DNA of 47,105 nucleotides. It comes from Syntrophorhabdus sp. PtaB.Bin047. Its GTDB lineage: Bacteria > Desulfobacterota > Syntrophorhabdia > Syntrophorhabdales > Syntrophorhabdaceae. The notes below the pieces were generated by a model. That model saw nothing but the letters and a program-made list of their open reading frames with translations. It had not been told where the DNA came from and did no database searches. Position numbers and translations under genes: made by a program. Shown here piece after piece: positions 35,207 to 42,560 of this stretch; position 1 is the first letter of the stretch; each line of letters starts with the position of its first letter. The DNA lies in contig MVQP01000014.1 in the NCBI GenBank assembly GCA_002067235.1, positions 1 to 47,105 on the forward strand. The letters run 5' to 3'.

Positions 35207-35246
35207 TTATGGAATCGGCACCATAACTATGGAATCAATTCCATAA
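35207..35246. promoter_or_regulatory. Tandem palindromic operator-like sites (TATGG-N8-CCATA, twice)
   Basis: Site 1 is TTATGG-N8-CCATAA at 35207-35226. Site 2 is TATGGAATCAATTCCATA at 35228-35245, a perfect 8-bp palindrome around CA. Both share TATGGAATC, and their centres are 20 bp apart, about two helical turns. A CATAAT on the minus strand (35211-35206) overlaps site 1. A further 7-bp inverted repeat, TGCCGAT/ATCGGCA, at 35198-35220 overlaps it too. They lie upstream of the minus-strand genes 34828-32215. Confidence 0.6.
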
Positions 35247-35281
35247 CAAAAGTCACAGAAAACACCGTTTCAGGAGGAGAA

Positions 35282-35405
35282 GACCGTTTCAGGTCTCACG
35301 TTTCAGGTTTCAAGGACCAAAGACGGTTTCAAGTTCCATACAAGAAGCCCCGCCCGGCCGCACCGGTTGTTGTCTTCAGCCTGAGGCCTGAAACTTGAAA
35401 CGGTC
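35282..35405. repeat. Heptamer-tandem hairpin, GTTTCAG type, at the end of the NtrC gene
   Basis: The left arm at 35286-35313 is GTTTCAG, GTCTCAC, GTTTCAG, GTTTCAA, with an extra GTTTCAG at 35267. The right arm at 35381-35401 is CTGAGGC, CTGAAAC, TTGAAAC. The ends GACCGTTTCA (35282-35291) and TGAAACGGTC (35396-35405) pair perfectly over 10 bp. The element begins next to the stop of the NtrC-type gene and may end its transcript. Confidence 0.72.
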
Positions 35406-35406
35406 T

Positions 35407-36786
35407 TTAGGATATCCTGTACTCTTTCACCTTGGTTAGGAGGGTCTTGTAGTCTATTTCGAGGAGCCTTGCGGCACGGGATTTGTTGCCGCCGGTGATC
35501 GTGAGCGCACGTTTGATGACCTCCGTTTCAGCGTCGCGTGTCGCCTGGAGGGTAACCTGCTTGAGAGGCATAAGGAAGGTGCCGTTGTCCTGGCGGGATA
35601 CCGTTTCTCCGACAATGAACTCGATGTCCTCCGGTCTGATGACACCGTCACGACAGGTGAGCACTGCCCTGCGGATGACGTTCTTCAACTCCCGGATATT
35701 ACCGGGCCACGGATAGCTCATGAGCAATTCCGCGGCGTCCGGCGTCAGTTCCCGCATCTGCTTCTCGAGCTCGTTGGAGGCCGCGGTCATCAGCTTCATT
35801 GCGAGGAAGGGTATGTCCGAGGGCCGGTCACGCAGCCGGGGCATGGTGATCATGTACTCGCTGAGCCGGAAGAACAGGTCTTCACGGAACCTCTTCTCCC
35901 GGACGGCGTCCTTGATATCCGCGTTGGATGCCGCAATGATCCGGACGTCGATATCAACAGGCTTCGTGCTCCCGATCGGGTAGATCCTCTTCTCTTCGAC
36001 GGCCCTGAGAAGCTTGTTCTGGAGGAGGGGAGGTGTATTCTCCAGTTCGTCGATGAAGAGCGTTCCCTTGTGGGCTATCTCGAAGAAACCCGTCTTCTTC
36101 CTGTCCGCTCCCGTAAATGCTCCCTTCTCATGACCGAAGAGCTCGCTCTCTATAAGATTCTCCGGTATCACCCCGACATCGACGGACTGGAAGGGGTCCC
36201 TGGCCCTCTTGCTGAGGTCGTGTATGGTCTGGGCCACCACGGATTTTCCCGTCCCCGTGTCTCCCTGTATGATAACGGAGAAGTCGGTCTTGGACACCTG
36301 GCGTATATGGTGGATGATGCTCTTCATGGCATCGCTTCTGCCGAAAAGGGACTCCAGTGAACCCAGCATCGTGTCGTCGAGCTGATTGAGTGCCTCCTGG
36401 AGAGAGTAGGCTTCGATGGCGCGCTTGATCGTCAGGATCAGTTTATCCACCTGGGGGGGCTTCGTCAGAAAATCATAGGCGCCGAGCTTGATCGTCTGCA
36501 CGGCCGTGGGGATGTCCGCGTAACCGGTTATGATGATCACCGGAACGAACTGGTCTATCTTCTTGAGAGCGTGAAGCGTCTCTATACCGTCCATGCCCGG
36601 CATCTTGAGGTCAAGGAGGACGCACCGGGGGTGTTCGCTCCTCAAGGAAGAGATCCCTTCCTGTCCGCCAGATGCTTCGAGCGGCACAAAGCCATTCTTC
36701 CTCAGCAGGGTACCCAGAACCAGCCGCACCGACCGGTCATCATCGACTATGAGGATCTTCTGAGGTGCTGTTGTCTCGGAAAGCAT
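35407..36786 (-). CDS. Sigma-54-dependent response regulator (NtrC family)
   Basis: About 459 aa. The receiver comprises ILIVDDDRSVRLVLG, VLLDLKMPGMDG and DFLTKPPQVDKL. The AAA+ domain has the Walker A GDTGTGKSVVAQTI, the GAFTGA loop (HEKGAFTGADRKKTG) that contacts sigma-54, LFIDELENTPPLLQ (Walker B) and the LRDRPSDIPFL sensor segment. The C-terminal Fis-type helix-turn-helix is NKSRAARLLEIDYKTLLTKV. It activates sigma-54 promoters when phosphorylated. A TTG at 36813 would give a longer product; ATG 36786 fits family N termini better. Its cognate kinase may be the one at 32215 (same strand, not adjacent), which is inference. Confidence 0.93.
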   Translation of the reverse strand: MLSETTAPQKILIVDDDRSVRLVLGTLLRKNGFVPLEASGGQEGISSLRSEHPRCVLLDLKMPGMDGIETLHALKKIDQFVPVIIITGYADIPTAVQTIKLGAYDFLTKPPQVDKLILTIKRAIEAYSLQEALNQLDDTMLGSLESLFGRSDAMKSIIHHIRQVSKTDFSVIIQGDTGTGKSVVAQTIHDLSKRARDPFQSVDVGVIPENLIESELFGHEKGAFTGADRKKTGFFEIAHKGTLFIDELENTPPLLQNKLLRAVEEKRIYPIGSTKPVDIDVRIIAASNADIKDAVREKRFREDLFFRLSEYMITMPRLRDRPSDIPFLAMKLMTAASNELEKQMRELTPDAAELLMSYPWPGNIRELKNVIRRAVLTCRDGVIRPEDIEFIVGETVSRQDNGTFLMPLKQVTLQATRDAETEVIKRALTITGGNKSRAARLLEIDYKTLLTKVKEYRIS

Positions 36787-36879
36787 AATCTTTTCAATGA
36801 TGATACAGTACAAGACAAAGGGATGTCAATCAGGAATGTCCGGTCAGTCCGGCCTGCCTGCTGTTTAAAGGGGGACGGG

Positions 36880-37557
36880 TCAGCCAACTTCCTTCAGTGA
36901 CAGCAGGAAGTCGATAAGGGGTATAAGCGCCGGCACACCCCTGAGTTCCGCGGAGACGGCATCCACCATGGGCTTCCTGACGGAACTTTTCGACATTTGA
37001 AGCTCCAGCGTTCTCAAGTCTATGGCAAGGTCATTCTTCGCCCCTTCCGACAGTGACGGATCGTTGCGGATGATGAGTTCCATGCTGGCGATGATATGCC
37101 CGGCGACATCTCCGGAGCGTGTCGGTTCCCCTTGGGCGGCCGCGGGAGCTGCGGGCGGAGGCGGTGCGGGCAAGGAAGGCGGCCGAAAAGATGATGCAAC
37201 AGGCTGATCGGGCCCGGGGCTCGTGCCCGCGGGACGGGGAGCGTTGCCCGCGGTGGCCGCTCTGTACCGCTGATATTCAGGTATTATCCCCGTCTCCCCC
37301 CCACCGCACACAAAACTCTCACCCAGGGGCGTGACGAGGGCGCTCAGGGATGTCAGGTGGTCGAATGCCAGGAGAAGATAATTCTTTTCTTCAAGCAAAT
37401 GGCACGCGTCGACAACCTGTTCGTGGTCTTCGATACCCAGTCTGGCGGCCATCTCGTCGACGGAAAGGAAGTAATTGGCATGATCCAGGCTATCCATTTC
37501 CTCGCACAGTGCGGCAAGGAGCAGTTCGGCAAGTTCGTTCAGGCTCAATGCATCCAT
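36880..37557 (-). CDS. Uncharacterised protein: winged-helix-like N domain, Pro/Ala linker, helical C domain
   Basis: About 225 aa; not recognised. Residues ~1-85 look like a winged helix (LSVDEMAARLGIEDHEQVVD, then LLEEKNYLLLAFDHLTSL as a possible wing). Residues ~100-150 are a Pro/Ala-rich flexible linker. Residues ~155-225 are helical (LSEGAKNDLAIDLRTLELQ), a pattern of acidic and leucine positions seen in small helical domains following DNA-binding domains in some bacterial proteins. It may be a DNA-binding adaptor. It lies 93 bases upstream of the NtrC-type gene on the same strand. The second ATG (37557) is used; a TTG six codons earlier is the alternative. Confidence 0.7.
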   Translation of the reverse strand: MDALSLNELAELLLAALCEEMDSLDHANYFLSVDEMAARLGIEDHEQVVDACHLLEEKNYLLLAFDHLTSLSALVTPLGESFVCGGGETGIIPEYQRYRAATAGNAPRPAGTSPGPDQPVASSFRPPSLPAPPPPAAPAAAQGEPTRSGDVAGHIIASMELIIRNDPSLSEGAKNDLAIDLRTLELQMSKSSVRKPMVDAVSAELRGVPALIPLIDFLLSLKEVG

Positions 37558-37616
37558 AGGGCAGTAGTATAGCAAGTGTTAACATAAGGAGTAAAGGGCA
37601 ATGTACGGGAAAAGAC

Positions 37617-37671
37617 GTTCAAAGTTCAAGGTTCAGGAACAACCATCATCGGGGGGCCTTGAACCTTTGAA
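37617..37671. repeat. Heptamer-tandem hairpin, GTTCAAG type, after the cyclase gene
   Basis: The left arm is GTTCAAA, GTTCAAG, GTTCAGG at 37617-37637. The right arm is CTTGAAC, CTTTGAA at 37658-37671. They pair with one bulge around a loop that includes six G. The element starts 13 bases after the cyclase stop on the minus strand, a terminator-like position. Confidence 0.68.
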
Positions 37672-37683
37672 TGGCGGACGGAG

Positions 37684-40371
37684 CTATTTTTCTCCGGTAA
37701 GGACCTGTCTGATGGTTATCAGGAAGGCTGCGACGAGACTCGTTATGCCGCCGAAGATGAGGAATGCCTTCTGGAGGGACCAGGCACTGGAGAAAACGGA
37801 GATATCCATGCGAGCAAGCACGGTGTTGACCTGCTCGGAGAGGAGGGGAAATATGAATATTCCGAAGAAGAAAACGATGGAGAACAGAATGGAGGAATAC
37901 TTGAGGAACTTCAGGCACATCCGGATGAGATTGGCGGAAAGGTCGAGGACCTCCAGCCTTTTCTCTATCGAGGACAGTTGGTCCGATATCTCACTGCACA
38001 TCTGGTGGCAGCTCTCGAACTCTCCCGAGGATTCAAAATAGCGCACGTCACCCATGCGTTCCATGGACCGCCTCAAGTAGGCCAGACGCTTGCGGTGTCT
38101 CTCCGCCAGGTGAGAGTAGCGATAGGCATTCAGAAAGGCATCGGCGTTGTTAAGGCGTATACGCAGGTCCTTCATCGTTTCCGCTATGGCACGGGACTGC
38201 TCATCGATCGCGTTCTTGCACATCACCCTGATCGAGGCGCACCGGTGGGGAACATCAAGGCAGCCCAGATAGCTTTCCGAGTGTATCGATATCTCTATCT
38301 CCTGAAGGGCGGGCTCGATGGTCTTCAATGCCGATAGGGGCAAGAGGGCGCGACAGCGGTTGAGCTCCTTCCTGGCGTCGTCAAGATGGGAGATGGCGTC
38401 ATTCTTCGCTTCAGCCATGAGCTCCGTCAGGTGCGCGTAAATGGTGTTCCTGTGAGGGGCCAGCTCAGGATCGATGAGGACGGTCACAAAGAGATCGGGG
38501 TTGTCTCTGACAAGCTTGACGAGTTTCTTCATCGCCCCTTTCTCATCCTTTTCTTCGAGCTTGAACAGGATGTCCTCGTAGATCGCTTCGCGGCAGCCCG
38601 CATCGAGGCGGCCTATCTCGCCGAGCATGTGCCTGAACCTCATGGCGTCCCCGGAGAGCTTGTACAGCCTCGCAAGTATGAGGGAGGCGTAGATCTTATG
38701 AACGTTCGTCTTTGCCGATTCCAACGCCTTCCTGAAGTCCGCGATCGCCGCCGGAACGTCACCGAGCTCCATATTGAGGAGCCCCGATACGCAGCAGGCC
38801 TTGTAGTCCTGAGGTTTCCTTTCCAGGGCAAGCTTGAGGAAGGACCTTGCTTTGTCATAGCTGGAAACGCGCAATGAATCCTGCGCCAGCCAGGCGAAGC
38901 CGCCTTCGTTCTCCGTCACGGCAGAACGGATCGAATCCCAGGATTCCGCGCTGTTATTCCAGAGGACCCGCAGGAAGCGAAGCTGGTAGGTCCATCGAAT
39001 GTCGAAAAATGCCAGCACCGCCAGTTCTTGCCCGTCTGGTGCGCCATCCGCCGGAGAAAGACCGGGGCTCACCTGGATATCCGCCAGAGATCTTTCAAGA
39101 GAAGTGCCGAGCGCCTCGATCGTCTGCATGGGGAGATACCCGAGGTGCCCGATCGACTTGCCAGCATCCGTCAGTTCTCTGGAAGGACAGTGCACTACCT
39201 TGTGGTGCGTGCTTCCGCAATAGAAACAGGGGGCATGGACACCCTGCGGCGAGGCACCGGGCCCTTCGGATTGAGGTGCCTCGGGTGCCGCCAGCGCGGG
39301 CTCGGAGTCGGATACCCTGAACAGCCTGCCGGCCGGTTCGAAGGTCACGGCGAGCGCGACCTCGGCCCGGTAAGGGCTCCGCATATGCTGATGTACCTCT
39401 GCAGATACATAGACGGCACCATAGGGCAAGGCATCGAGATCGGTAGTCGGGCCGTTCGTCAGGATCTCTTCCTCTTCCCTGGCGGAAACCCCGGTGATGA
39501 AGATCTTGACGGGAAGGACGGCATCCTGCGGAGCCGCACCCCTTTCTGCGAGCCGCGAGAGCACCCTTTTCGAAGCCTTGAGGGCCGCGGGCGCCGTGGC
39601 ATACGTGAAAACGGGTTTATCCTCCTGGGACCTCTTGATCGAAAGGCACTCATCTTCGGAGGGATCGTCCTTCTCGCCCCGGCACAGGTCGGCCGCATCC
39701 ACGATCCCCCTGATCTCTGGATGGAGGGGGTCGGGGACGAGGACCATGATGACCCTCCTCGACGGTGCGGGAACCTCTGCAACCTCCCATATGACCTTGT
39801 ATATGCTGAGGCCGTCAGGGACGTTTTTCATGTTCCAGAAATCTATGCGTTCGAACCGCACCAGAGGGTTCTCCCTCGTCGATTCATAGACCTCGTGGGA
39901 GACGAATATCTGGTCCCCGCCGGCAAGGTTCGTCAGCTTGGCGGCGACATTGACGACATCGCCGTAGATGTCCTTCTCCTCGACTATCACCTTGCCGTGG
40001 TGCAGGCCGATCCTCACGTGGATCTCATCCTCGGGACTGCTCTCCCGGTTGTGGAGAAGGAACCTTTGCTGCATTTTCATCGCTGCCTTGAGTGCTTCGA
40101 CGGGGTCGGGAAAGTAGACCAGGACCGAGTCGCCCACTTCCTTTATCAGCGACCCTCCGTACTCCTCGACTATGGACATGGCCATGTGATGATGGGTCCT
40201 GAGCATCTCCCTGCCGCGGATGTCGCCATGGGTCTTGAAGAAGGTCGTGGAGCCCACGACATCGGTGAACAATACGGCGATATCCCGCATGGATGCGTCC
40301 GGGTACGCTTCTATGAGGGACGTAAGGAAGTTCTGGACGGGTTTTTCTTTCGAGGCGGCATTCAGGCTCAT
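37684..40371 (-). CDS. Composite class III nucleotide cyclase with zinc knuckle, TPRs and membrane anchor
   Basis: 895 aa. Residues ~28-190 form a class III cyclase: metal Asp37 (LFTDVVGST) and Asp81 (KEVGDSVLVYF), with Lys77 favouring ATP. The usual transition-state Arg of VNxAAR is Lys145 (VNVAAKL). Residues ~200-345 look like a second, degenerate cyclase domain. A CCHC zinc knuckle (Cys382, Cys385, His390, Cys395) follows. Residues ~500-620 hold TPR-like helices, followed by charged coiled coil. Two hydrophobic helices near the C terminus (SSILFSIVFFFGIFIFPLL and FLIFGGITSLVAAFLI) anchor it in the membrane. It would make cAMP in response to an unknown input. The gene ends at a heptamer hairpin. 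Confidence 0.86.
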   Translation of the reverse strand: MSLNAASKEKPVQNFLTSLIEAYPDASMRDIAVLFTDVVGSTTFFKTHGDIRGREMLRTHHHMAMSIVEEYGGSLIKEVGDSVLVYFPDPVEALKAAMKMQQRFLLHNRESSPEDEIHVRIGLHHGKVIVEEKDIYGDVVNVAAKLTNLAGGDQIFVSHEVYESTRENPLVRFERIDFWNMKNVPDGLSIYKVIWEVAEVPAPSRRVIMVLVPDPLHPEIRGIVDAADLCRGEKDDPSEDECLSIKRSQEDKPVFTYATAPAALKASKRVLSRLAERGAAPQDAVLPVKIFITGVSAREEEEILTNGPTTDLDALPYGAVYVSAEVHQHMRSPYRAEVALAVTFEPAGRLFRVSDSEPALAAPEAPQSEGPGASPQGVHAPCFYCGSTHHKVVHCPSRELTDAGKSIGHLGYLPMQTIEALGTSLERSLADIQVSPGLSPADGAPDGQELAVLAFFDIRWTYQLRFLRVLWNNSAESWDSIRSAVTENEGGFAWLAQDSLRVSSYDKARSFLKLALERKPQDYKACCVSGLLNMELGDVPAAIADFRKALESAKTNVHKIYASLILARLYKLSGDAMRFRHMLGEIGRLDAGCREAIYEDILFKLEEKDEKGAMKKLVKLVRDNPDLFVTVLIDPELAPHRNTIYAHLTELMAEAKNDAISHLDDARKELNRCRALLPLSALKTIEPALQEIEISIHSESYLGCLDVPHRCASIRVMCKNAIDEQSRAIAETMKDLRIRLNNADAFLNAYRYSHLAERHRKRLAYLRRSMERMGDVRYFESSGEFESCHQMCSEISDQLSSIEKRLEVLDLSANLIRMCLKFLKYSSILFSIVFFFGIFIFPLLSEQVNTVLARMDISVFSSAWSLQKAFLIFGGITSLVAAFLITIRQVLTGEK

Positions 40372-40422
40372 GGCGTACAGTCATTTATCGGCAGGGAAGG
40401 GACAAACTTTAACCTGGGGGTA

Positions 40423-40866
40423 TCAGTCATCGCCGGGATAATCGGAATGATCGGGCTGGAAGGAACGGGCCCTTTTCTTTTCTCCCGTGAGATGTTTGAG
40501 GTGGAGCACCTTTTCCTTTGCCCTTTTCGAACGTTTCCTCTTCTGGCGCCGTACCCTTTCGCGCATCTGCTGCTCTTTGCTCTCATTGCCCAAGGCTACA
40601 TTCTCGATCTTGTCCGCGAGGATGCGCCGTGCCAGAAACCTGTTCAGGGCCTGGGAGCGTTCTTGCTGGCACTTGACCTCTATCCCCGACGGTACGTGTT
40701 TCAGATAGACGCACGTCGAGGTCTTGTTCACGTTCTGGCCGCCGTGTCCCCGGGAGCGCACGAACTTTTCCACGATGTCCTTTTCTTCTATTCCCAGTCG
40801 TTCCATCCTCTCCCGAAGGGACCTTTCCTTCTCGGGGGTAACGCAGAACCGCACGGATACCGTCAT
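40423..40866 (-). CDS. Release-factor-like protein with GGQ motif
   Basis: About 147 aa. FVRSRGHGGQNVNKTSTCVY carries the GGQ tripeptide that drives peptidyl-tRNA hydrolysis. GIEVKCQQERSQALNRFLA follows, and the tail is strongly basic (RVRRQKRKRSKRAKEK). The codon-recognition domain of RF1/RF2 is absent. The size and tail match stand-alone RF-like rescue proteins (ArfB and the C12orf65/RF-H groups), which free ribosomes stalled without a stop codon. The start at 40866 follows a GGAGG site at good distance; a longer frame begins at 40896. It lies 51 bases upstream of the cyclase gene on the same strand, with no evident functional link. Confidence 0.87.
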   Translation of the reverse strand: MTVSVRFCVTPEKERSLRERMERLGIEEKDIVEKFVRSRGHGGQNVNKTSTCVYLKHVPSGIEVKCQQERSQALNRFLARRILADKIENVALGNESKEQQMRERVRRQKRKRSKRAKEKVLHLKHLTGEKKRARSFQPDHSDYPGDD

Positions 40867-41020
40867 CGAAGAACCTCCGTGAAAAAGATACACCATCAGG
40901 CGTCCATTTCAAATCCCTAAAATTGTGTTCCTGGCAGGGGGCGGGACCATATCGTGAGAAAAGAAGTAATATCTCGCCGGTCTTCAAGGACCGCAGGAAT
41001 TTTTCTCAAGGAGTGGATGG

Positions 41021-41314
41021 ATGGAAAACATGGCAAAGACCGTGGTGATCGCGGTCATCCTGTGCGGCGCCCTCTGCGGATGCGGCCGGGACAGAGCGAT
41101 CTCAGAGGCACCGAAGCCGCAGCCGGGAGCGGAGGCGCGCTACGGAAAGGAACTGGAAGAGATAAGAAAGAGCCTGAGGGGCGATATCAGGATAAAGCTC
41201 CGCAGGGACGGAAAGGGGACCTGTTCCTGGGAGATAACGGGTAAGGACCCGCAGGATGTCGTCAGGGCCGATGCCCTCCTCACGAAAAGGATCAATGCCG
41301 GGAAGCCCGAGTGA
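41021..41314 (+). CDS. Small predicted lipoprotein
   Basis: 97 aa; not recognised beyond its export signal. The N terminus MENMAKTVVIAVILCGALCG has a basic residue, a hydrophobic core and a lipobox-like LCGC ending at a Cys, so it is probably lipid-anchored. The remaining 75 residues are charged and helical, without cysteine pairs apart from one late Cys. An AAGGAG site lies 7 bases before the ATG. Its 3' end overlaps the convergent radical SAM gene by 23 bases, so no terminator separates them. Confidence 0.7.
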   Translation: MENMAKTVVIAVILCGALCGCGRDRAISEAPKPQPGAEARYGKELEEIRKSLRGDIRIKLRRDGKGTCSWEITGKDPQDVVRADALLTKRINAGKPE

Positions 41315-42203
41315 GGCCCAGGGACCGCGCATGGCGGACCGCCTCTTCATACTCAGCCGCGGAGGGTCTCCGTGCTATCTCGGGAAACTCAGCGGCCCGG
41401 TGGCAGGGATAGTACTGGGCCATGATGTTGACGTAGGAATCGGATGAGAGCTCGGCGGCTATCCGCTTGAGGATCCTTCGCGTATCGTCTGCCGCCCCGG
41501 GCATGACAAGATGCCTGATGATGAGCCCCCGCCTCGCAATGCCGCTCTCATCAGTGACAAGGTCTCCCACCTGCCGGTGCATCTCCTTCACTGCCTGCCA
41601 TACCACCGATGGATAGTCCTCTGCCTGGCAGTAGCGGGCGGCCAGGGCAGGATCAAGGAACTTGATGTCCGGCATATAGATGTCGAAGACGCCGTCAAGG
41701 AGCCTGAGGGCATCGAGAGAGTCATATCCGCCGCTGTTATAGACAAGAGGGATAGCAAGACCCTTCTCTATGGCCGAGGGGAGGGCCTTGAGGATCTGGT
41801 GGACATAGTGGGTAGGGGTCACGAAGTTGATGTTGTGGCAACCTTTTCCCTGAAGGTCCATCATGACGTCCGCCAGCGCTCCGGCCGAACAGCTCACTCC
41901 TTCTCCCCGGATGCTTGTGTCGTAATTCTGGCAGAAGACACACCTGAGATTGCAGTGCGTCATGAATATCGTCCCGGAACCACCTGTTCCCACAAGGGGT
42001 CCCTCCTCTCCAAAATGGGGTGATACGGAGGAGACATAGAGACCGTAGGGCGCCTGGCAGTAACCCCTGTCGCCCCCCATTCTATCGGCCATACACTGCC
42101 TGGGGCAGAGCACGCAAGGGGAGGCAAGGCTCAGGATCTCCTCCAGCCTGTCCCCGAGGATCCCTTCCTCATGCAGTCTCATATAAGACGGAAAATCCGT
42201 CAT
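41292..42203 (-). CDS. Radical SAM protein, PflX/PflA-like
   Basis: 303 aa. The radical SAM CxxxCxxC triad is CNLRCVFCQNYD. A second Cys cluster near the N terminus (SPCVLCPRQCMADRMGG, then GYC) is typical of the PflX-like subgroup (COG1313). GTIFMTHC precedes the triad, and YNSGGYDSLDALRLL with DIYMPDIKFLDP are the PflA-like downstream strands. It is an oxygen-sensitive SAM-cleaving enzyme, possibly activating a glycyl-radical or related enzyme; none is coded nearby. It is divergent from the DUF4177-like gene over a 71-base AT-rich gap. Confidence 0.88.
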   Translation of the reverse strand: MTDFPSYMRLHEEGILGDRLEEILSLASPCVLCPRQCMADRMGGDRGYCQAPYGLYVSSVSPHFGEEGPLVGTGGSGTIFMTHCNLRCVFCQNYDTSIRGEGVSCSAGALADVMMDLQGKGCHNINFVTPTHYVHQILKALPSAIEKGLAIPLVYNSGGYDSLDALRLLDGVFDIYMPDIKFLDPALAARYCQAEDYPSVVWQAVKEMHRQVGDLVTDESGIARRGLIIRHLVMPGAADDTRRILKRIAAELSSDSYVNIMAQYYPCHRAAEFPEIARRPSAAEYEEAVRHARSLGLTRASRH

Positions 42204-42234
42204 GACACTTTAAAATTATCACACAATGGTTTAC

Positions 42235-42240
42235 TATAAT
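42235..42240 (+). promoter_or_regulatory. Perfect -10 box in the divergent 42204-42274 gap
   Basis: TATAAT stands in an AT-rich patch 35 bases before the ATG of the DUF4177-like gene. No good -35 is found at 16-18 bases; TTTAAA lies 20 bases upstream. The opposite strand carries a GATAAT that could serve the radical SAM gene. Confidence 0.4.
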
Positions 42241-42274
42241 AGAGCAAACAATACGGGGCAAGAGGTGTAGACCC

Positions 42275-42547
42275 ATGAAGAAATTCGAATACACGGTCAG
42301 GATCTACTCCATGGAGGAGCTGAAGCGAAGCGGCGTGGATATCGAGGGAAAGAACAGTATCATTTACGCCTGCAGGCCCGGGGGGGAATGCGAAATTCAC
42401 GATGTCGGGGCTGAACAGCTCGACAGTCTTTCCGATCTCCTTAACGGGATGGGGGCTTCAGGATGGGAGCTTGTGGAACTGGTCTTCCACCAGTCAGGCA
42501 TTGTCAGCTTCTGGAAAAGAGACACTGCAGCGCGGGAGAGTTCATGA
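42275..42547 (+). CDS. Small DUF4177-like protein
   Basis: 90 aa. KKFEYTVRIYSMEELKR opens it, and LSDLLNGMGASGWELVELVF closes it. This beta-strand start, followed by a LNxLGxxGWELV ending, is the pattern of the DUF4177 family, small proteins of unknown function. No signal peptide or membrane helix is present. It is preceded by a CAAGAGG site and a TATAAT box, and is followed 13 bases later by an Hsp20 gene, so it probably heads the Hsp20-NifU transcript. Confidence 0.75.
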   Translation: MKKFEYTVRIYSMEELKRSGVDIEGKNSIIYACRPGGECEIHDVGAEQLDSLSDLLNGMGASGWELVELVFHQSGIVSFWKRDTAARESS

Positions 42548-42560
42548 CAGGAGGTATCGC

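Noticed and set aside
35407..40371. Sigma-54 promoter for the local NtrC-type regulator
   Set aside because: I found no GG-N10-GC site with acceptable TGGCAC/TTGC matches upstream of any nearby gene.
39028..40920. A 630-codon open frame on the plus strand
   Set aside because: It is antisense to both the cyclase and the GGQ protein, whose motifs are unmistakable, and it has no recognisable domain.
41292..41314. Frameshift or assembly error where the lipoprotein and radical SAM genes overlap
   Set aside because: A 23-base overlap of convergent 3' ends is common, and both products end normally.
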